Shown here piece after piece: positions 1-7,613 of a stretch of DNA of 64,000 nucleotides (the stretch's first letter is position 1; each line of letters opens with the position of its first letter). The position numbers and the translations under genes were made by a program. Source of the stretch: Bacteroidota bacterium (lineage in GTDB: Bacteria; Bacteroidota; Bacteroidia; Chitinophagales; LD1); NCBI GenBank assembly GCA_947475165.1, contig CANJLD010000002.1, forward strand, positions 207,005 through 271,004, read 5' to 3'. Below the pieces are notes generated by a model that was not told the DNA's origin, made no database searches, and saw only the letters and a list, made by a program, of their open reading frames with translations.

Positions 1-1307
1 ACTTCCCATCCGCTCATATACACTCTGAAATTTTTCCCACGCGGAACATAAACTGTAAACTCGTTATTCAGCGCCCATTTGTGTTTGTAGGTTTTGCCTA
101 ACCCTTTCGTAAGAATTTTTCCTTTCTTACCATGAAAGTCGTTTAGAAAAATCCAATTGTTCCCCACATTCACAAACAAACGAACTTCAGCTTTCGAAAG
201 TTTATCGTTGATGTAGCGAAACTTTAAGTGTGTCAATTTTACCTTATAAATATCAACCGGATTCTCATTTGTTACACCTCTTCCTTCATCCCAATAAAAA
301 TAAATGGTGCGCGCATAAATTTCTAAGTCGTTAGCATTTTTAGTGCTCCAGGGAATGAGAATATGCGCATTGGCAGAATCATCATTCATCTCAATCATTT
401 CGTATTGCGAAAAACTATCACCCTTGCGTCTTTCTAATTTATACCGCAATTGCGCATTAGTGGACGGACGGGGCAAATCTATCTTTACGGTAAACGCATA
501 ATCTTTACTGCTCATGTTCACGCGCTTTACAAAAGCCGGTGAGTTATACCGGTTGTTCTGCAACGCACCGCCATCGCCACTCGCAAAAATATCTACACGG
601 GTTGCAAATTTTATAGAACTATCTCCAAGAGAAATCTGTTCGGCAAGCGAACGTTTTATAGCTACGAAACGCGGAGGATGAACCTCAGCTTCGCTTGGCG
701 GATGTCCCCGATCCCAAACATAATTTCCTTCTACATGCACCCAATCGCCAACGCTTGGCCAGTTCCAAATTATGTCGCGCAACTCATGTCCTGCGCTCGC
801 AAATCCCCCGCTTCTTCCCACATTGTTATCGGTACTAATGGCATTTATACGATTACACATTCCAAGTCCGCACTCCCACTCGCAATGTATTTTTTGGTCA
901 AGCACGGTGTCATTGCCGTCTTTTGTTTTATAAACCAGATAAGGCAGATAATTTGTGAACCGGTTATCATCGGTTTTGTCGGGAATAATATCAAAATCAA
1001 CATCGTGAGAATAATGATAGAACGGCAAGTCTTCGTGGCTAACGTGAGGGCCATGTCTGCCGTTTACCAAATTGTAAGCAACTCTGCCTTCTAAAATAGC
1101 GATGTAGTTTCTGTCAACAATAGGCAGCCAGGAAGGAAGAATAACACCGATGTCGTAAAATTCACGCCTCTTTAAAAAGGAGATAGTGTCTTTACAAGGA
1201 TTAAACCCTTCTTCGCTTTGTGTGGAATACGGATGATTAGGCAACGGCTGCGAAAACACCGGTGATACAAAAACAAAAAGTAGAGAGAAGAGAAAATATT
1301 TATTCAT
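1..1307 (-). CDS. Secreted protein of unknown function, C-terminus cut by window edge
   Basis: The reading frame is open from an ATG at 1305-1307 to the left edge, about 435 codons with no stop, so the C-terminus lies outside the window. It begins with a Sec signal peptide (MNKYFLFSLLFVFVSPVFSQ), so the product is exported. The mature part is rich in Trp, His and charged residues. Recognisable short stretches are HGPHVSHEDLPFYHYSHDVD (about residues 86-105), a HCEWECGLGMC cysteine cluster, and WNWPSVGDWVHVEGNYVWD followed by GHPPSEAEVHPPR. I do not recognise the family. Because its T9SS tail, if any, would be outside the window, the route of export cannot be told. Confidence 0.75.
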   Translation of the reverse strand, partial: MNKYFLFSLLFVFVSPVFSQPLPNHPYSTQSEEGFNPCKDTISFLKRREFYDIGVILPSWLPIVDRNYIAILEGRVAYNLVNGRHGPHVSHEDLPFYHYSHDVDFDIIPDKTDDNRFTNYLPYLVYKTKDGNDTVLDQKIHCEWECGLGMCNRINAISTDNNVGRSGGFASAGHELRDIIWNWPSVGDWVHVEGNYVWDRGHPPSEAEVHPPRFVAIKRSLAEQISLGDSSIKFATRVDIFASGDGGALQNNRYNSPAFVKRVNMSSKDYAFTVKIDLPRPSTNAQLRYKLERRKGDSFSQYEMIEMNDDSANAHILIPWSTKNANDLEIYARTIYFYWDEGRGVTNENPVDIYKVKLTHLKFRYINDKLSKAEVRLFVNVGNNWIFLNDFHGKKGKILTKGLGKTYKHKWALNNEFTVYVPRGKNFRVYMSGWE

Positions 1308-1480
1308 CACTAAACGCTGTCAAAGATAAACTTGCCCCTGAAAAAATTTGAAACCTTTTGGTTTGGCAGTCGTAAACAAAAGAACCTAAACGCGTAGCTT
1401 ATGATACAAATTGACCCGAAACTGCCTCATTGGCCAGTTGACGATAACACAAATAACTAAAAGCTGAAGAGCTGATAACG

Positions 1481-1519
1481 AAAAATCTTCCGGGAGCGAA
1501 AGCTGCTGGGGGATTTTTT
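1481..1519 (-). terminator. Probable terminator after the MFS gene
   Basis: AAAAATCTTCC (1481-1491) can pair with GGGGGATTTTT (1508-1518). The pairing is cleaner read on the plus strand, because two pairs are G-U there and become A-C mismatches on the minus strand. A T-run ends the minus-strand transcript. It lies just beyond the stop codon of the MFS gene. Confidence 0.45.
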
Positions 1520-1522
1520 GTT

Positions 1523-2797
1523 TTAGGCAATCACCGGTTCTTTCTCCAGCGATTTAGAATTGATAAACAAAATAACAGCTCCAACGAAACAGATAAATGC
1601 CATTCCCGCCACAGCATATAAAACATTTATGCCTTGATGAAAAAATGGGAGCGTAAAACTGCCGATCAAACATAAACGCAGAAAAACGTTAATCACAAAA
1701 AATATACTGTTCGCTCGGCCTATTAGGTGATTTGGAATGTGATGAAACAAATAAGTAACGCGCTGAATTCTTATTGCGGCATTGCAGACACCAATTATAA
1801 AATTGGCAGCAAAGAACAGAAACAATATGTGGTTGAAAGACATGACCAAATACATTGCTCCTGATACAACAGAAAGAAGAATAATTCCGAGCAACGCATT
1901 TTTCTCAGCAAAAATTTTAGTGGTTAAGAAACCCGCCAGCACCGCGCCTAACGAAAAAGCCATATCGCCAAAAGCGTATACATCACCGCCTCTGTGCAAG
2001 AACGAATCGACATACACCGGTTGTATGTAAGTGCCGAAAACAAGTATGGTTAAAAACACCAGCAGCGATGCGTTGCCGAAATGAAAAAGCAAAGGATGTT
2101 TCTTGAGAAATCCGAAACTAACTTTCATTCGCTCCCGCAAATTACTAGTATCGATTTTCTTTTCTACTACCGGTAGCGATTTAATGCGGTAGATGATGAT
2201 GAAGGCAATCAGATAAGTGATAGCATCTATGGCAAATATTTCGTGAATCTTCCAAGCCCGAAAGGAGAAAGGCAATGAAATATCAAACCCAAAAAAATTC
2301 ATTTGATGATTAACTCCGTTTAAAAGCATGGCGGCAAGTCCACCGGCAATAGTGAAAGTTATTTGTCCCTGAATTTCGAGCAGCGATGTAACGCGACCGT
2401 AATCCTCTTTTGCAGTTATCTCCTGCGAGAAAGCATAAAGATTCGGGAAGTGAATGTTATAGATAAAGGCAGTAGTGGCAAAAATACCCGCCACCAAATA
2501 CCAAGGCAGCGAATCGTTTATAAATCCAATTAGCGTAACAGACGAAAGCATAAACAAACCGGCAAGGTTCATTACCAGAAAAATTCTCTTGCGGCTGTAC
2601 CGATCAATCAAAGTGCCGGAATACAAACCCCAGAAAAGCGAAACAGCAGTAATAGCAAAATACGCTTTGCCGAATAATTCTTCGCGGTGAATAACACCGG
2701 TAAAATACCAGGGAATAGCAAGCATTGAAATTCCCTGCGCTACTCCGCTAATGGAGTTGGCGAGCAGAAGAAGAAATATGGCGCGCGAGTTTTTCAA
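1523..2797 (-). CDS. MFS transporter, probable drug or siderophore exporter
   Basis: This 424-residue integral membrane protein has about twelve hydrophobic segments. The cytoplasmic loop after the second segment carries the major facilitator motif A variant GTLIDRYSRKR (about residues 61-71). The overall pattern (MLAIPWYF at the start, a long central loop around residues 215-235) fits the MFS_1/EntS-like or macrolide-efflux branch, which exports small molecules using the proton gradient. The substrate cannot be told. It stands alone: the downstream neighbour ends at 1307 after a gap of about 215 bp, and the upstream neighbour recX is divergent. Length is normal for the family. Confidence 0.85.
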   Translation of the reverse strand: MKNSRAIFLLLLANSISGVAQGISMLAIPWYFTGVIHREELFGKAYFAITAVSLFWGLYSGTLIDRYSRKRIFLVMNLAGLFMLSSVTLIGFINDSLPWYLVAGIFATTAFIYNIHFPNLYAFSQEITAKEDYGRVTSLLEIQGQITFTIAGGLAAMLLNGVNHQMNFFGFDISLPFSFRAWKIHEIFAIDAITYLIAFIIIYRIKSLPVVEKKIDTSNLRERMKVSFGFLKKHPLLFHFGNASLLVFLTILVFGTYIQPVYVDSFLHRGGDVYAFGDMAFSLGAVLAGFLTTKIFAEKNALLGIILLSVVSGAMYLVMSFNHILFLFFAANFIIGVCNAAIRIQRVTYLFHHIPNHLIGRANSIFFVINVFLRLCLIGSFTLPFFHQGINVLYAVAGMAFICFVGAVILFINSKSLEKEPVIA

Positions 2798-2853
2798 TTG
2801 CTATTTTCGAAAGCAACGAAACTAAAAGAAAAGATTTCTCACAGACAGCACAG

Positions 2854-3321
2854 ATGAATACAGAAGCAAACCCTATTGATAAAACTATTTACGATAAACT
2901 CTCCAATTTTTGTGCCTATCAGGAGCGATGCGTAAGCGATGTAAAGGAGAAAATGCGCAAGCTGAAAGTTGAAAAGCAAGACTATGATGGCTACATAGAA
3001 AAACTGAAGGACAGTAATTTTTTGAACGAAGAACGCTTTGTAAAATATTATGTGAGTGCCCACGCAAAAAAGAAATGGGGAAAAACAAAAATGAAATCTG
3101 CTCTTGGCGCAAAGCGGATTGATTCATCGCTCATTAAAACATATCTGGATGATATGGATGAAGGCGATTACGATGAGCAGATAAAAACCATTGCCGAGAA
3201 GCAATGGAATACCATAAAAGCTAAAACACCGCGCGATAAAAAAACCAAGATGCTTCGATTCTTGCTAAGTAAGGGATATGAGATGAGTAAAGCCTTGAGT
3301 GCGATAAAAGATTTTAAATAG
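2854..3321 (+). CDS. recX: RecX family regulatory protein
   Basis: This 155-residue protein matches the RecX family, which binds RecA filaments and limits recombination and SOS activity. The three-helix repeats are visible: a first unit ending YQERCVSDVKEKMRKL (about residues 22-37), then the typical DSNFLNEERFVKYYVSAHAKKKWGKTKMKSAL block (split here only by description), and a third helical unit ending in KGYEMSKALSAI. Its 3' end overlaps the convergent DUF167 gene by 8 bp. A TATTTTCG box at 2802-2809 is a possible promoter. recA is not in the window. Confidence 0.88.
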   Translation: MNTEANPIDKTIYDKLSNFCAYQERCVSDVKEKMRKLKVEKQDYDGYIEKLKDSNFLNEERFVKYYVSAHAKKKWGKTKMKSALGAKRIDSSLIKTYLDDMDEGDYDEQIKTIAEKQWNTIKAKTPRDKKTKMLRFLLSKGYEMSKALSAIKDFK

Positions 3322-3568
3322 GCAGTTTGCTGTTGATGTAATTCTCCTCCGCATCAATTTCCAATGTTTTAAATGAATTGGTTTCTCCTTTAAGTAGTAA
3401 TATTTTTGATTTTGGCAGAGCGAATGCCTCACTTAAATATTCAATCAGATATTTATTCGCCTTGCCCTCTACCGGTTGTGCTTTTATTTTCAGTTTCAGT
3501 GAGCCATCAGCTTCGCGCAGTAATTCGTCTTTATTTGAGCCGGGCTTTACCTTTATTCTCAGCTTCAT
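3314..3568 (-). CDS. DUF167 (YggU family) protein
   Basis: This 84-residue protein is a full-length DUF167/YggU member. The diagnostic stretches are MKLRIKVKPGSNKDELL at the start and the glycine-lysine loop QPVEGKANKYLIEYLSEAF (about residues 32-50), then LPKSKILLLKGETNSFKTL. These small alpha/beta proteins are widespread and their biochemical role is not established. The gene is convergent with recX and overlaps its last 8 bp, so the two transcripts share their 3' ends. Confidence 0.9.
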   Translation of the reverse strand: MKLRIKVKPGSNKDELLREADGSLKLKIKAQPVEGKANKYLIEYLSEAFALPKSKILLLKGETNSFKTLEIDAEENYINSKLPI

Positions 3569-3612
3569 ACTTAACGTCTGTTAAGCGCACAATCTACCGC
3601 AATTGATTTGAT

Positions 3613-3620
3613 TACATTTG
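3613..3620 (+). promoter_or_regulatory. Bacteroidota -7 box (TACATTTG) for the NifU-like gene
   Basis: TACATTTG matches the Bacteroidota consensus TAnnTTTG and ends 18 nt before the start codon at 3639. A TTTG-type upstream box is not clear. Confidence 0.6.
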
Positions 3621-3638
3621 CCAACTTAATTACTAAAC

Positions 3639-4226
3639 ATGAACGCAACCGACATCATAGAAATTTATACCGAAATGACTCCGAACCCGGAGAGTTTAAA
3701 GTTTGTAACCAGCCGTCACATACTTCCTAATTTTCAACTGGACTTTAAAACAAAAGAATTAGCAGGTGGTTCTGAGTTGGCGAAAGCGCTTTTCGAAATT
3801 CCTTTTGTGGGTGGAGTTTTTATAGCCAATAACTTTATAACCATTACCAAGAAAGCGGAATACGACTGGTTTGAAATTACACCGGAGCTGAAAGATGCTA
3901 TTACAAAATTTCTGCAAAGCGGAAAGAAACCGGTTGATGATTCGCTTCTTCCTAAAGATATTTTGCAGGAACAAAAATCGGAAGCGGCTAACGAAGACCC
4001 CGAGACAAAAATTAAAGACCTGCTCGAAAAATATGTAAAGCCTGCTGTGCAAATGGATGGCGGACACATCGAATTCAAATCGTTCGAAAATGGCACGGTT
4101 ACACTTTCGCTGCAAGGCTCTTGCAGCAGTTGTCCTTCTTCTACACTTACACTTAAATCGGGTATTGAAGGTTTGCTAAAACGCATGGTACCGGAAGTAG
4201 AAGAGGTGGTTGCCGAAGCAAAATAA
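3639..4226 (+). CDS. NifU-like iron-sulfur cluster carrier (Nfu)
   Basis: This 195-residue protein has two parts. Residues 1-95 are an Nfu N-terminal domain (TEMTPNPESLKFV near the start, a family hallmark). Residues 123-190 are a NifU C-terminal domain with the cluster-binding pair C162-x-x-C165 in GSCSSCPSS, and VQMDGGHIEF ahead of it. Such proteins carry 4Fe-4S clusters to target enzymes. A short charged linker joins the domains. A TACATTTG promoter box precedes it, and a 28-bp palindromic repeat and a strong hairpin terminator follow the stop codon. It appears to be a single-gene unit. Confidence 0.92.
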   Translation: MNATDIIEIYTEMTPNPESLKFVTSRHILPNFQLDFKTKELAGGSELAKALFEIPFVGGVFIANNFITITKKAEYDWFEITPELKDAITKFLQSGKKPVDDSLLPKDILQEQKSEAANEDPETKIKDLLEKYVKPAVQMDGGHIEFKSFENGTVTLSLQGSCSSCPSSTLTLKSGIEGLLKRMVPEVEEVVAEAK

Positions 4227-4254
4227 ACCCCTAAATCCCCTAAAGGGGACTTAA
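4227..4254 (+). repeat. 28-bp palindromic repeat directly after a stop codon (copy 1)
   Basis: The repeat starts on the base after the nifU-like stop codon. It contains the core CCCCTAAATCCCCTAAAGGG followed by GACTTAA. An identical copy in reverse complement lies at 62888-62915, again touching a stop codon and in the same orientation relative to its gene. A diverged copy is at 41610-41640. Its last 14 bases (4241-4254) are perfectly inverted at 4309-4322, enclosing the terminator hairpin. Confidence 0.9.
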
Positions 4255-4265
4255 CAGCCAATACA

Positions 4266-4310
4266 AAATACAAACAGCCGATGACAAAAATTCACCGGCT
4301 GTTTGTATTT
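4266..4310. terminator. Bidirectional terminator with a perfect 15-bp stem
   Basis: AAATACAAACAGCCG (4266-4280) is perfectly inverted at 4296-4310, with a 15-nt loop and A/T-rich flanks on both sides. It separates the convergent nifU-like gene and the small secreted gene, so it can serve both. It is nested inside a 14-bp inverted repeat (4241-4254 with 4309-4322). Confidence 0.85.
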
Positions 4311-4340
4311 AAGTCCCCTTTAAGGGTAATTTGTTTTATC

Positions 4341-4751
4341 CTACTGTGCGGCTGAAGCAAGCAGTACGGCAGGATAAGCTCTTTCTATACCGTCTTTGGT
4401 AACGGTTTTTATGCGGTAATAAACATCTTTGTTGGCGGAGTAAGGATACCGGTCAATTTGAAGCATATATCCGTTATGGCTTTTTACCTCGGCACACGAA
4501 ATGTATTTGCACTTGCCAAAATAGTTTGGCGTTTCGGCACTGCGCTCTATTATAATATGGTCGTACTGGCTCATGTCTTTAACCAGTATATGCAGTTTTA
4601 CTTCACCGGTGCCGCGTTGCACATCTAAAGCTACTTCCTCATCTGCCGACTTAAACGTGTAGGTGTTTTCAACCGTGCCGTTACCTGTGGCAAACACGGT
4701 TGGAAAACCAATAAGCAGCGATGCGACCAGAGAGAGGAGTATTTTTTTCAT
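4341..4751 (-). CDS. Small secreted protein of unknown function
   Basis: I start this at the ATG at 4749-4751 because a typical signal peptide follows (MKKILLSLVASLLIGFPTVFA), giving 136 residues. An upstream in-frame start would add 18 residues ahead of the signal peptide. The mature protein has a beta-rich look (YDHIIIERSAETPNYFGKCK, VYYRIKTVTKDGIERAYP), similar in layout to fibronectin-III-like single domains of Bacteroidota exported proteins, and holds two cysteines close together (GKCKYISCAE). The function is unknown. It is divergent from the GNAT gene, with less than 90 bp between them. Confidence 0.75.
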   Translation of the reverse strand: MKKILLSLVASLLIGFPTVFATGNGTVENTYTFKSADEEVALDVQRGTGEVKLHILVKDMSQYDHIIIERSAETPNYFGKCKYISCAEVKSHNGYMLQIDRYPYSANKDVYYRIKTVTKDGIERAYPAVLLASAAQ

Positions 4752-4800
4752 TGCTTGTTTAATTGCGTGTGTAGGTTTACACCATTGTGTAAAATTTGGT

Positions 4801-4818
4801 TTCACCCATTCGGGTGAA
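4801..4818 (+). promoter_or_regulatory. Short hairpin in the leader of the GNAT gene
   Basis: TTCACCC (4801-4807) is perfectly inverted as GGGTGAA (4812-4818) around a 4-nt loop, 18 nt before the proposed start. It could be an operator or a leader hairpin in the short divergent intergenic region. No function is shown. Confidence 0.35.
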
Positions 4819-4836
4819 TGTTACATCTTGCGCGTT

Positions 4837-5361
4837 GTGATACCGGTTACCGATAGCATCTTTCTTACAAAGCTTGAGTTGAGCGATGCCGAAACTATTA
4901 ATGCGCACATGCGCGATAAAGAAATTTCGGACAACACGCTGGTGATTCCTTTTCCTTATACCATACAGGATGCGAATACATTTTTGGAAGACACCGCAAT
5001 TAAAGAAGAAGAGACCGGTGTGCAGAAAAATTTTGCCATTCGCGATGGCTATGGAGTTTTGATGGGCATTATCGGTATTCATTTCAACTTCGGATTAGAT
5101 GCCGGCAAAAGTGAGTTCGGTTACTGGTTGGGCAAGAAGCACTGGAACAAAGGAGTAATGACCACCGTGATTAATAAGTTTTGCGAGGTGGCGAAAGAGA
5201 AATACAAAATGAAAACGCTTGAGGCGTATGTGTTTTACTTTAACGATACTTCGATGCACGTTTTACAAAAGTGCGGCTTTGCCTGCACCAATGATACCAT
5301 CACCCACACCAAGCGCGATGACACTAAGGTGTTGGGGATAGGATTCAGCAAACTACTCTAG
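4837..5361 (+). CDS. GNAT family N-acetyltransferase (RimJ/RimL-like)
   Basis: The product transfers an acetyl group from acetyl-CoA to an amine. Family signs are SIFLTKLELSDAETINAHM at the start, the central strand GVLMGIIGIHFNF, and the acetyl-CoA-binding segment FGYWLGKKHWNKGVMTTVI, followed by NDTSMHVLQKCGF. This is the layout of the RimJ/RimL branch. No in-frame ATG suits the N-terminus; the GTG at 4837 gives about 175 residues and begins right at the conserved start, with a TTG at 4828 as the alternative. The acceptor is unknown. Confidence 0.82.
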   Translation: MIPVTDSIFLTKLELSDAETINAHMRDKEISDNTLVIPFPYTIQDANTFLEDTAIKEEETGVQKNFAIRDGYGVLMGIIGIHFNFGLDAGKSEFGYWLGKKHWNKGVMTTVINKFCEVAKEKYKMKTLEAYVFYFNDTSMHVLQKCGFACTNDTITHTKRDDTKVLGIGFSKLL

Positions 5362-5366
5362 CGTTC

Positions 5367-5419
5367 ATTGCGAGGCTATATGTCCAAGCGTGTGAGATTG
5401 CTTCGCAGAGCCTCGCAAT
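5367..5419. repeat. Palindromic intergenic repeat (TTGCGAGGC type)
   Basis: ATTGCGAGGCT (5367-5377) is perfectly inverted at 5409-5419, with GATTGCTTCGCAG between. This resembles short REP-like intergenic palindromes found in many bacterial genomes. It lies just after the GNAT stop codon and before the terminator. Confidence 0.6.
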
Positions 5420-5436
5420 TGATTGATAGTAAAAAC

Positions 5437-5470
5437 AAAACGGGCTCCGAAAAATTCCGGAACCCGTTTT
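5437..5470. terminator. Bidirectional terminator between GNAT and DUF1573 genes
   Basis: AAAACGGGCTCCG (5437-5449) pairs with CGGAACCCGTTTT (5458-5470) with one wobble. The stem is 13 bp, the loop 8 nt, and it has A and T tracts on both sides. Both flanking genes end toward it. Confidence 0.85.
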
Positions 5471-5493
5471 ATATTCTTAGCTGAAAGTATTTC

Positions 5494-5979
5494 CTAGTGA
5501 GGAGTTACAGCAGCAGGAGTTGGTGTAGTTGTAGGAGCAGGAGTTTTGCCGGCATCCGGGTCGTTTACAGTTCCTGTAATTTTCAAAGTTTCGTTTGGAT
5601 TCTTTGCATTAGAAGTAACGGTTACAGTTTTAGTGAACGGACCTACGCGGTTAATATCATAGTGAACCGATATAGAACCTTTTCCACCAGGCAAAATTGG
5701 CTCGGTAGGGCAAGTAGGAACAGTACAACCGCAAGAACCACGGCAGCTTGAAATAATTAGCGGTGATTTACCGGTGTTGGTGAATTTGAATTCACGTTTA
5801 GAATTGCCTTCGTCCGCCTTGGTAACAGTACCGTAATCAATAGTGGTGTTATCCCACTTAAACTCCGGTGCATTAGGGTCCGGTGCTGTTTGTTCAGGAG
5901 TAGCGGCTGGTGGCGCTGTTTGTGCCATAGCGAACGCTGTTGCTCCTGCAAAACTTAACATCAGAAATAACTTTTTCAT
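5494..5979 (-). CDS. DUF1573 exported protein
   Basis: This 161-residue protein has a signal peptide (MKKLFLMLSFAGATAFAMAQ), a Pro/Ala-rich linker, one DUF1573 domain (about residues 40-140) and a second Pro/Thr-rich tail. Domain marks are FKWDNTTIDYGTVTKADEG, FKFTNTGKSPLIISSCRGSC and GCTVPTCPTEPILPGGKGSI. DUF1573 is an immunoglobulin-like fold of unknown role that is very common in exported Bacteroidota proteins. The cysteines in CRGSCGCTVPTC may form a disulfide or bind a metal. It is a single gene between two well-marked boundaries. Confidence 0.9.
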   Translation of the reverse strand: MKKLFLMLSFAGATAFAMAQTAPPAATPEQTAPDPNAPEFKWDNTTIDYGTVTKADEGNSKREFKFTNTGKSPLIISSCRGSCGCTVPTCPTEPILPGGKGSISVHYDINRVGPFTKTVTVTSNAKNPNETLKITGTVNDPDAGKTPAPTTTPTPAAVTPH

Positions 5980-6093
5980 TGTTGTTGTTTTAGTTTGGTT
6001 AAATAATTTATTGCTGGTTGATTTAAATCAAATGTAATGCCTTTTACCGTTTGCGCAATACATTTGCTTAGGGCGTTTAACGTTTTTTACACT

Positions 6094-6858
6094 TTATGTT
6101 TTGTTTCGGGAACCGGTGTTTAGCTGTGCACACTTTAAATGAAGAGGCCAAATAACCTCCTTTATTTCATCGTCATTCCATAAGCTTTTCAGCTTTGGTA
6201 ATAAAAAATCAATCGGGTCAGCGTTGTGCTTTGCTACATAGTTGGTATACGAACTCCAGCTCATTACATAATTTAACCATTGTTGTTTGTTCCAGTTCAT
6301 CCGGCAAAAGAAATCCGGAGTCTTCACAGGTTCAAACGGAAAGGGAAGCGTTTCGTATTTATTGCGCACATACCATCTGCCATCGGGCCAGTAGTCATAA
6401 AGATATTCGTACATAAACCACTCCATCACTTCTTCTATTTCAGCAGAAATTTTTGCTCCGCTGTAAGTCCACACAGCAAGCACTCCATTTGGTTTAGCAA
6501 CCCGAATGGCTTCTTTGTAAAACAAATCGTGGTTAAACCAATGTGCTGCAGTGGCAACGGCTATCAAGTCAATCGAATTATTTTCTAAGCCACTTTCTTC
6601 GGCAGTTCCTACGCGGTATTCTACATTTTCAGTTTTAATGGCATTGGCAATTTGCTTTTCGCTTCCATCGGAAGCAATTATTTTTTTGAAGTGCTTTGCT
6701 AATGAAGTAGCAGCCTGACCGTTACCGGTGGCGCAATCCCAACATAATTCATCGGCAGGAGAAATGCTGGCGAGATATTCAAATAAATCTTCTGGATATG
6801 TAGGTCGTGCCTTTAAATAAATATCTGCCTGACGCGAGAAATGGTCTTTAAATTCCAT
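6094..6858 (-). CDS. Class I SAM-dependent methyltransferase (Methyltransf_11)
   Basis: I start at the ATG at 6856-6858, giving 254 residues beginning MEFKDHFSRQADIYLKARP, the usual start of this family; the longer frame would run into the divergent TetR gene. Motif I is ELCWDCATGNGQAATSLA, and the acidic end of strand 2 is KIIASDGSEKQI. The post-I region is GTAEESGLENNSIDLIAVATAAHWFNHDLFY, typical of Methyltransf_11 enzymes acting on small molecules. The substrate is unknown. The gene is divergent from the TetR/efflux operon across about 120 bp, so the TetR protein could control it as well. Confidence 0.85.
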   Translation of the reverse strand: MEFKDHFSRQADIYLKARPTYPEDLFEYLASISPADELCWDCATGNGQAATSLAKHFKKIIASDGSEKQIANAIKTENVEYRVGTAEESGLENNSIDLIAVATAAHWFNHDLFYKEAIRVAKPNGVLAVWTYSGAKISAEIEEVMEWFMYEYLYDYWPDGRWYVRNKYETLPFPFEPVKTPDFFCRMNWNKQQWLNYVMSWSSYTNYVAKHNADPIDFLLPKLKSLWNDDEIKEVIWPLHLKCAQLNTGSRNKT

Positions 6859-6963
6859 AAGAACTGCAAACGTAAAATATCCGCTTTGTACTGCTAATTT
6901 TCCGGTTCGCGGTAAGGTTTGGAAACTTTCGGGTCTTTCTTGGTTTCCAAAGTTTTTATCGTA

Positions 6964-6971
6964 TACATTTG
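6964..6971 (+). promoter_or_regulatory. -7 box (TACATTTG) of the TetR/efflux operon
   Basis: TACATTTG fits TAnnTTTG. The downstream bases GCGCCC match those after the manC promoter at 26689-26696. The proposed TTG start at 6980 is only 8 nt downstream, which would give an almost leaderless transcript. Confidence 0.55.
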
Positions 6972-6979
6972 CGCCCGCT

Positions 6980-7594
6980 TTGAAAAACAAACAACTAGTA
7001 CACTTATTGCAGAAGTCCGGAGAGCTGTTCAAAAAGTATGGCGTTAAGAGCTATACCATGGATGATGTGGCGAAGGAATTGGGCATGAGTAAAAAAACCA
7101 TTTACCAGTTTGTAGAAAATAAGGCGGAGTTGGTGAAGCTCACTATGGAGCAATATCTGGCAGAAGAGCGCACACAACTGGAAGCCATTTTAAAAACATC
7201 GAAAAACTCGGTGGACGAAATGATTCAGATGGTGGTGTATTTTTTTAATCAGGTGCGCGAGTTCAACCCTTCCGCCCTGAATGATTTACAAAAGTATTAT
7301 CCCGAAACATGGGCTATCTATAATGAATATCGTTTTGATTTTATGTTGCGCATGCTTACAAAAAACATGGAAGATGGAATTGAACAAGGCTTATACCGCA
7401 ACGATTTAAACTCGAATACCATTGCAAAAATATATATCGGCACTATCGATGTACTTATCAATCAGCAATTTTTCCCGATTAAAAAGTATGTGTTTATTGA
7501 TACTTATAAAGAGTATTTGAATTACCATTTGCGCGGAATAGTTTCTGCCAAAGGATTAAAATATCTCGAACAACACAATTTATTTAAGAGTTGA
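6980..7594 (+). CDS. TetR family transcriptional regulator
   Basis: This is a 204-residue regulator with an N-terminal TetR helix-turn-helix, YTMDDVAKELGMSKKTIYQF (about residues 25-44), followed by a helical ligand-binding domain. No ATG lies upstream of the HTH; the TTG at 6980 (KNKQLVHLLQKSGELFKKYG) is the best start. It is the first gene of a plus-strand block with TolC, adaptor and RND pump genes, 19 bp before the TolC start, so it most likely represses the pump until a substrate binds. It may also act on the divergent methyltransferase gene. Confidence 0.85.
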   Translation: MKNKQLVHLLQKSGELFKKYGVKSYTMDDVAKELGMSKKTIYQFVENKAELVKLTMEQYLAEERTQLEAILKTSKNSVDEMIQMVVYFFNQVREFNPSALNDLQKYYPETWAIYNEYRFDFMLRMLTKNMEDGIEQGLYRNDLNSNTIAKIYIGTIDVLINQQFFPIKKYVFIDTYKEYLNYHLRGIVSAKGLKYLEQHNLFKS

Positions 7595-7613
7595 ATGACC
7601 TAACTATCATCTG

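Noticed and set aside
678..1094. 138-codon plus-strand open frame
   Set aside because: It is antisense to the convincing minus-strand secreted protein and has no domain or ribosome site.
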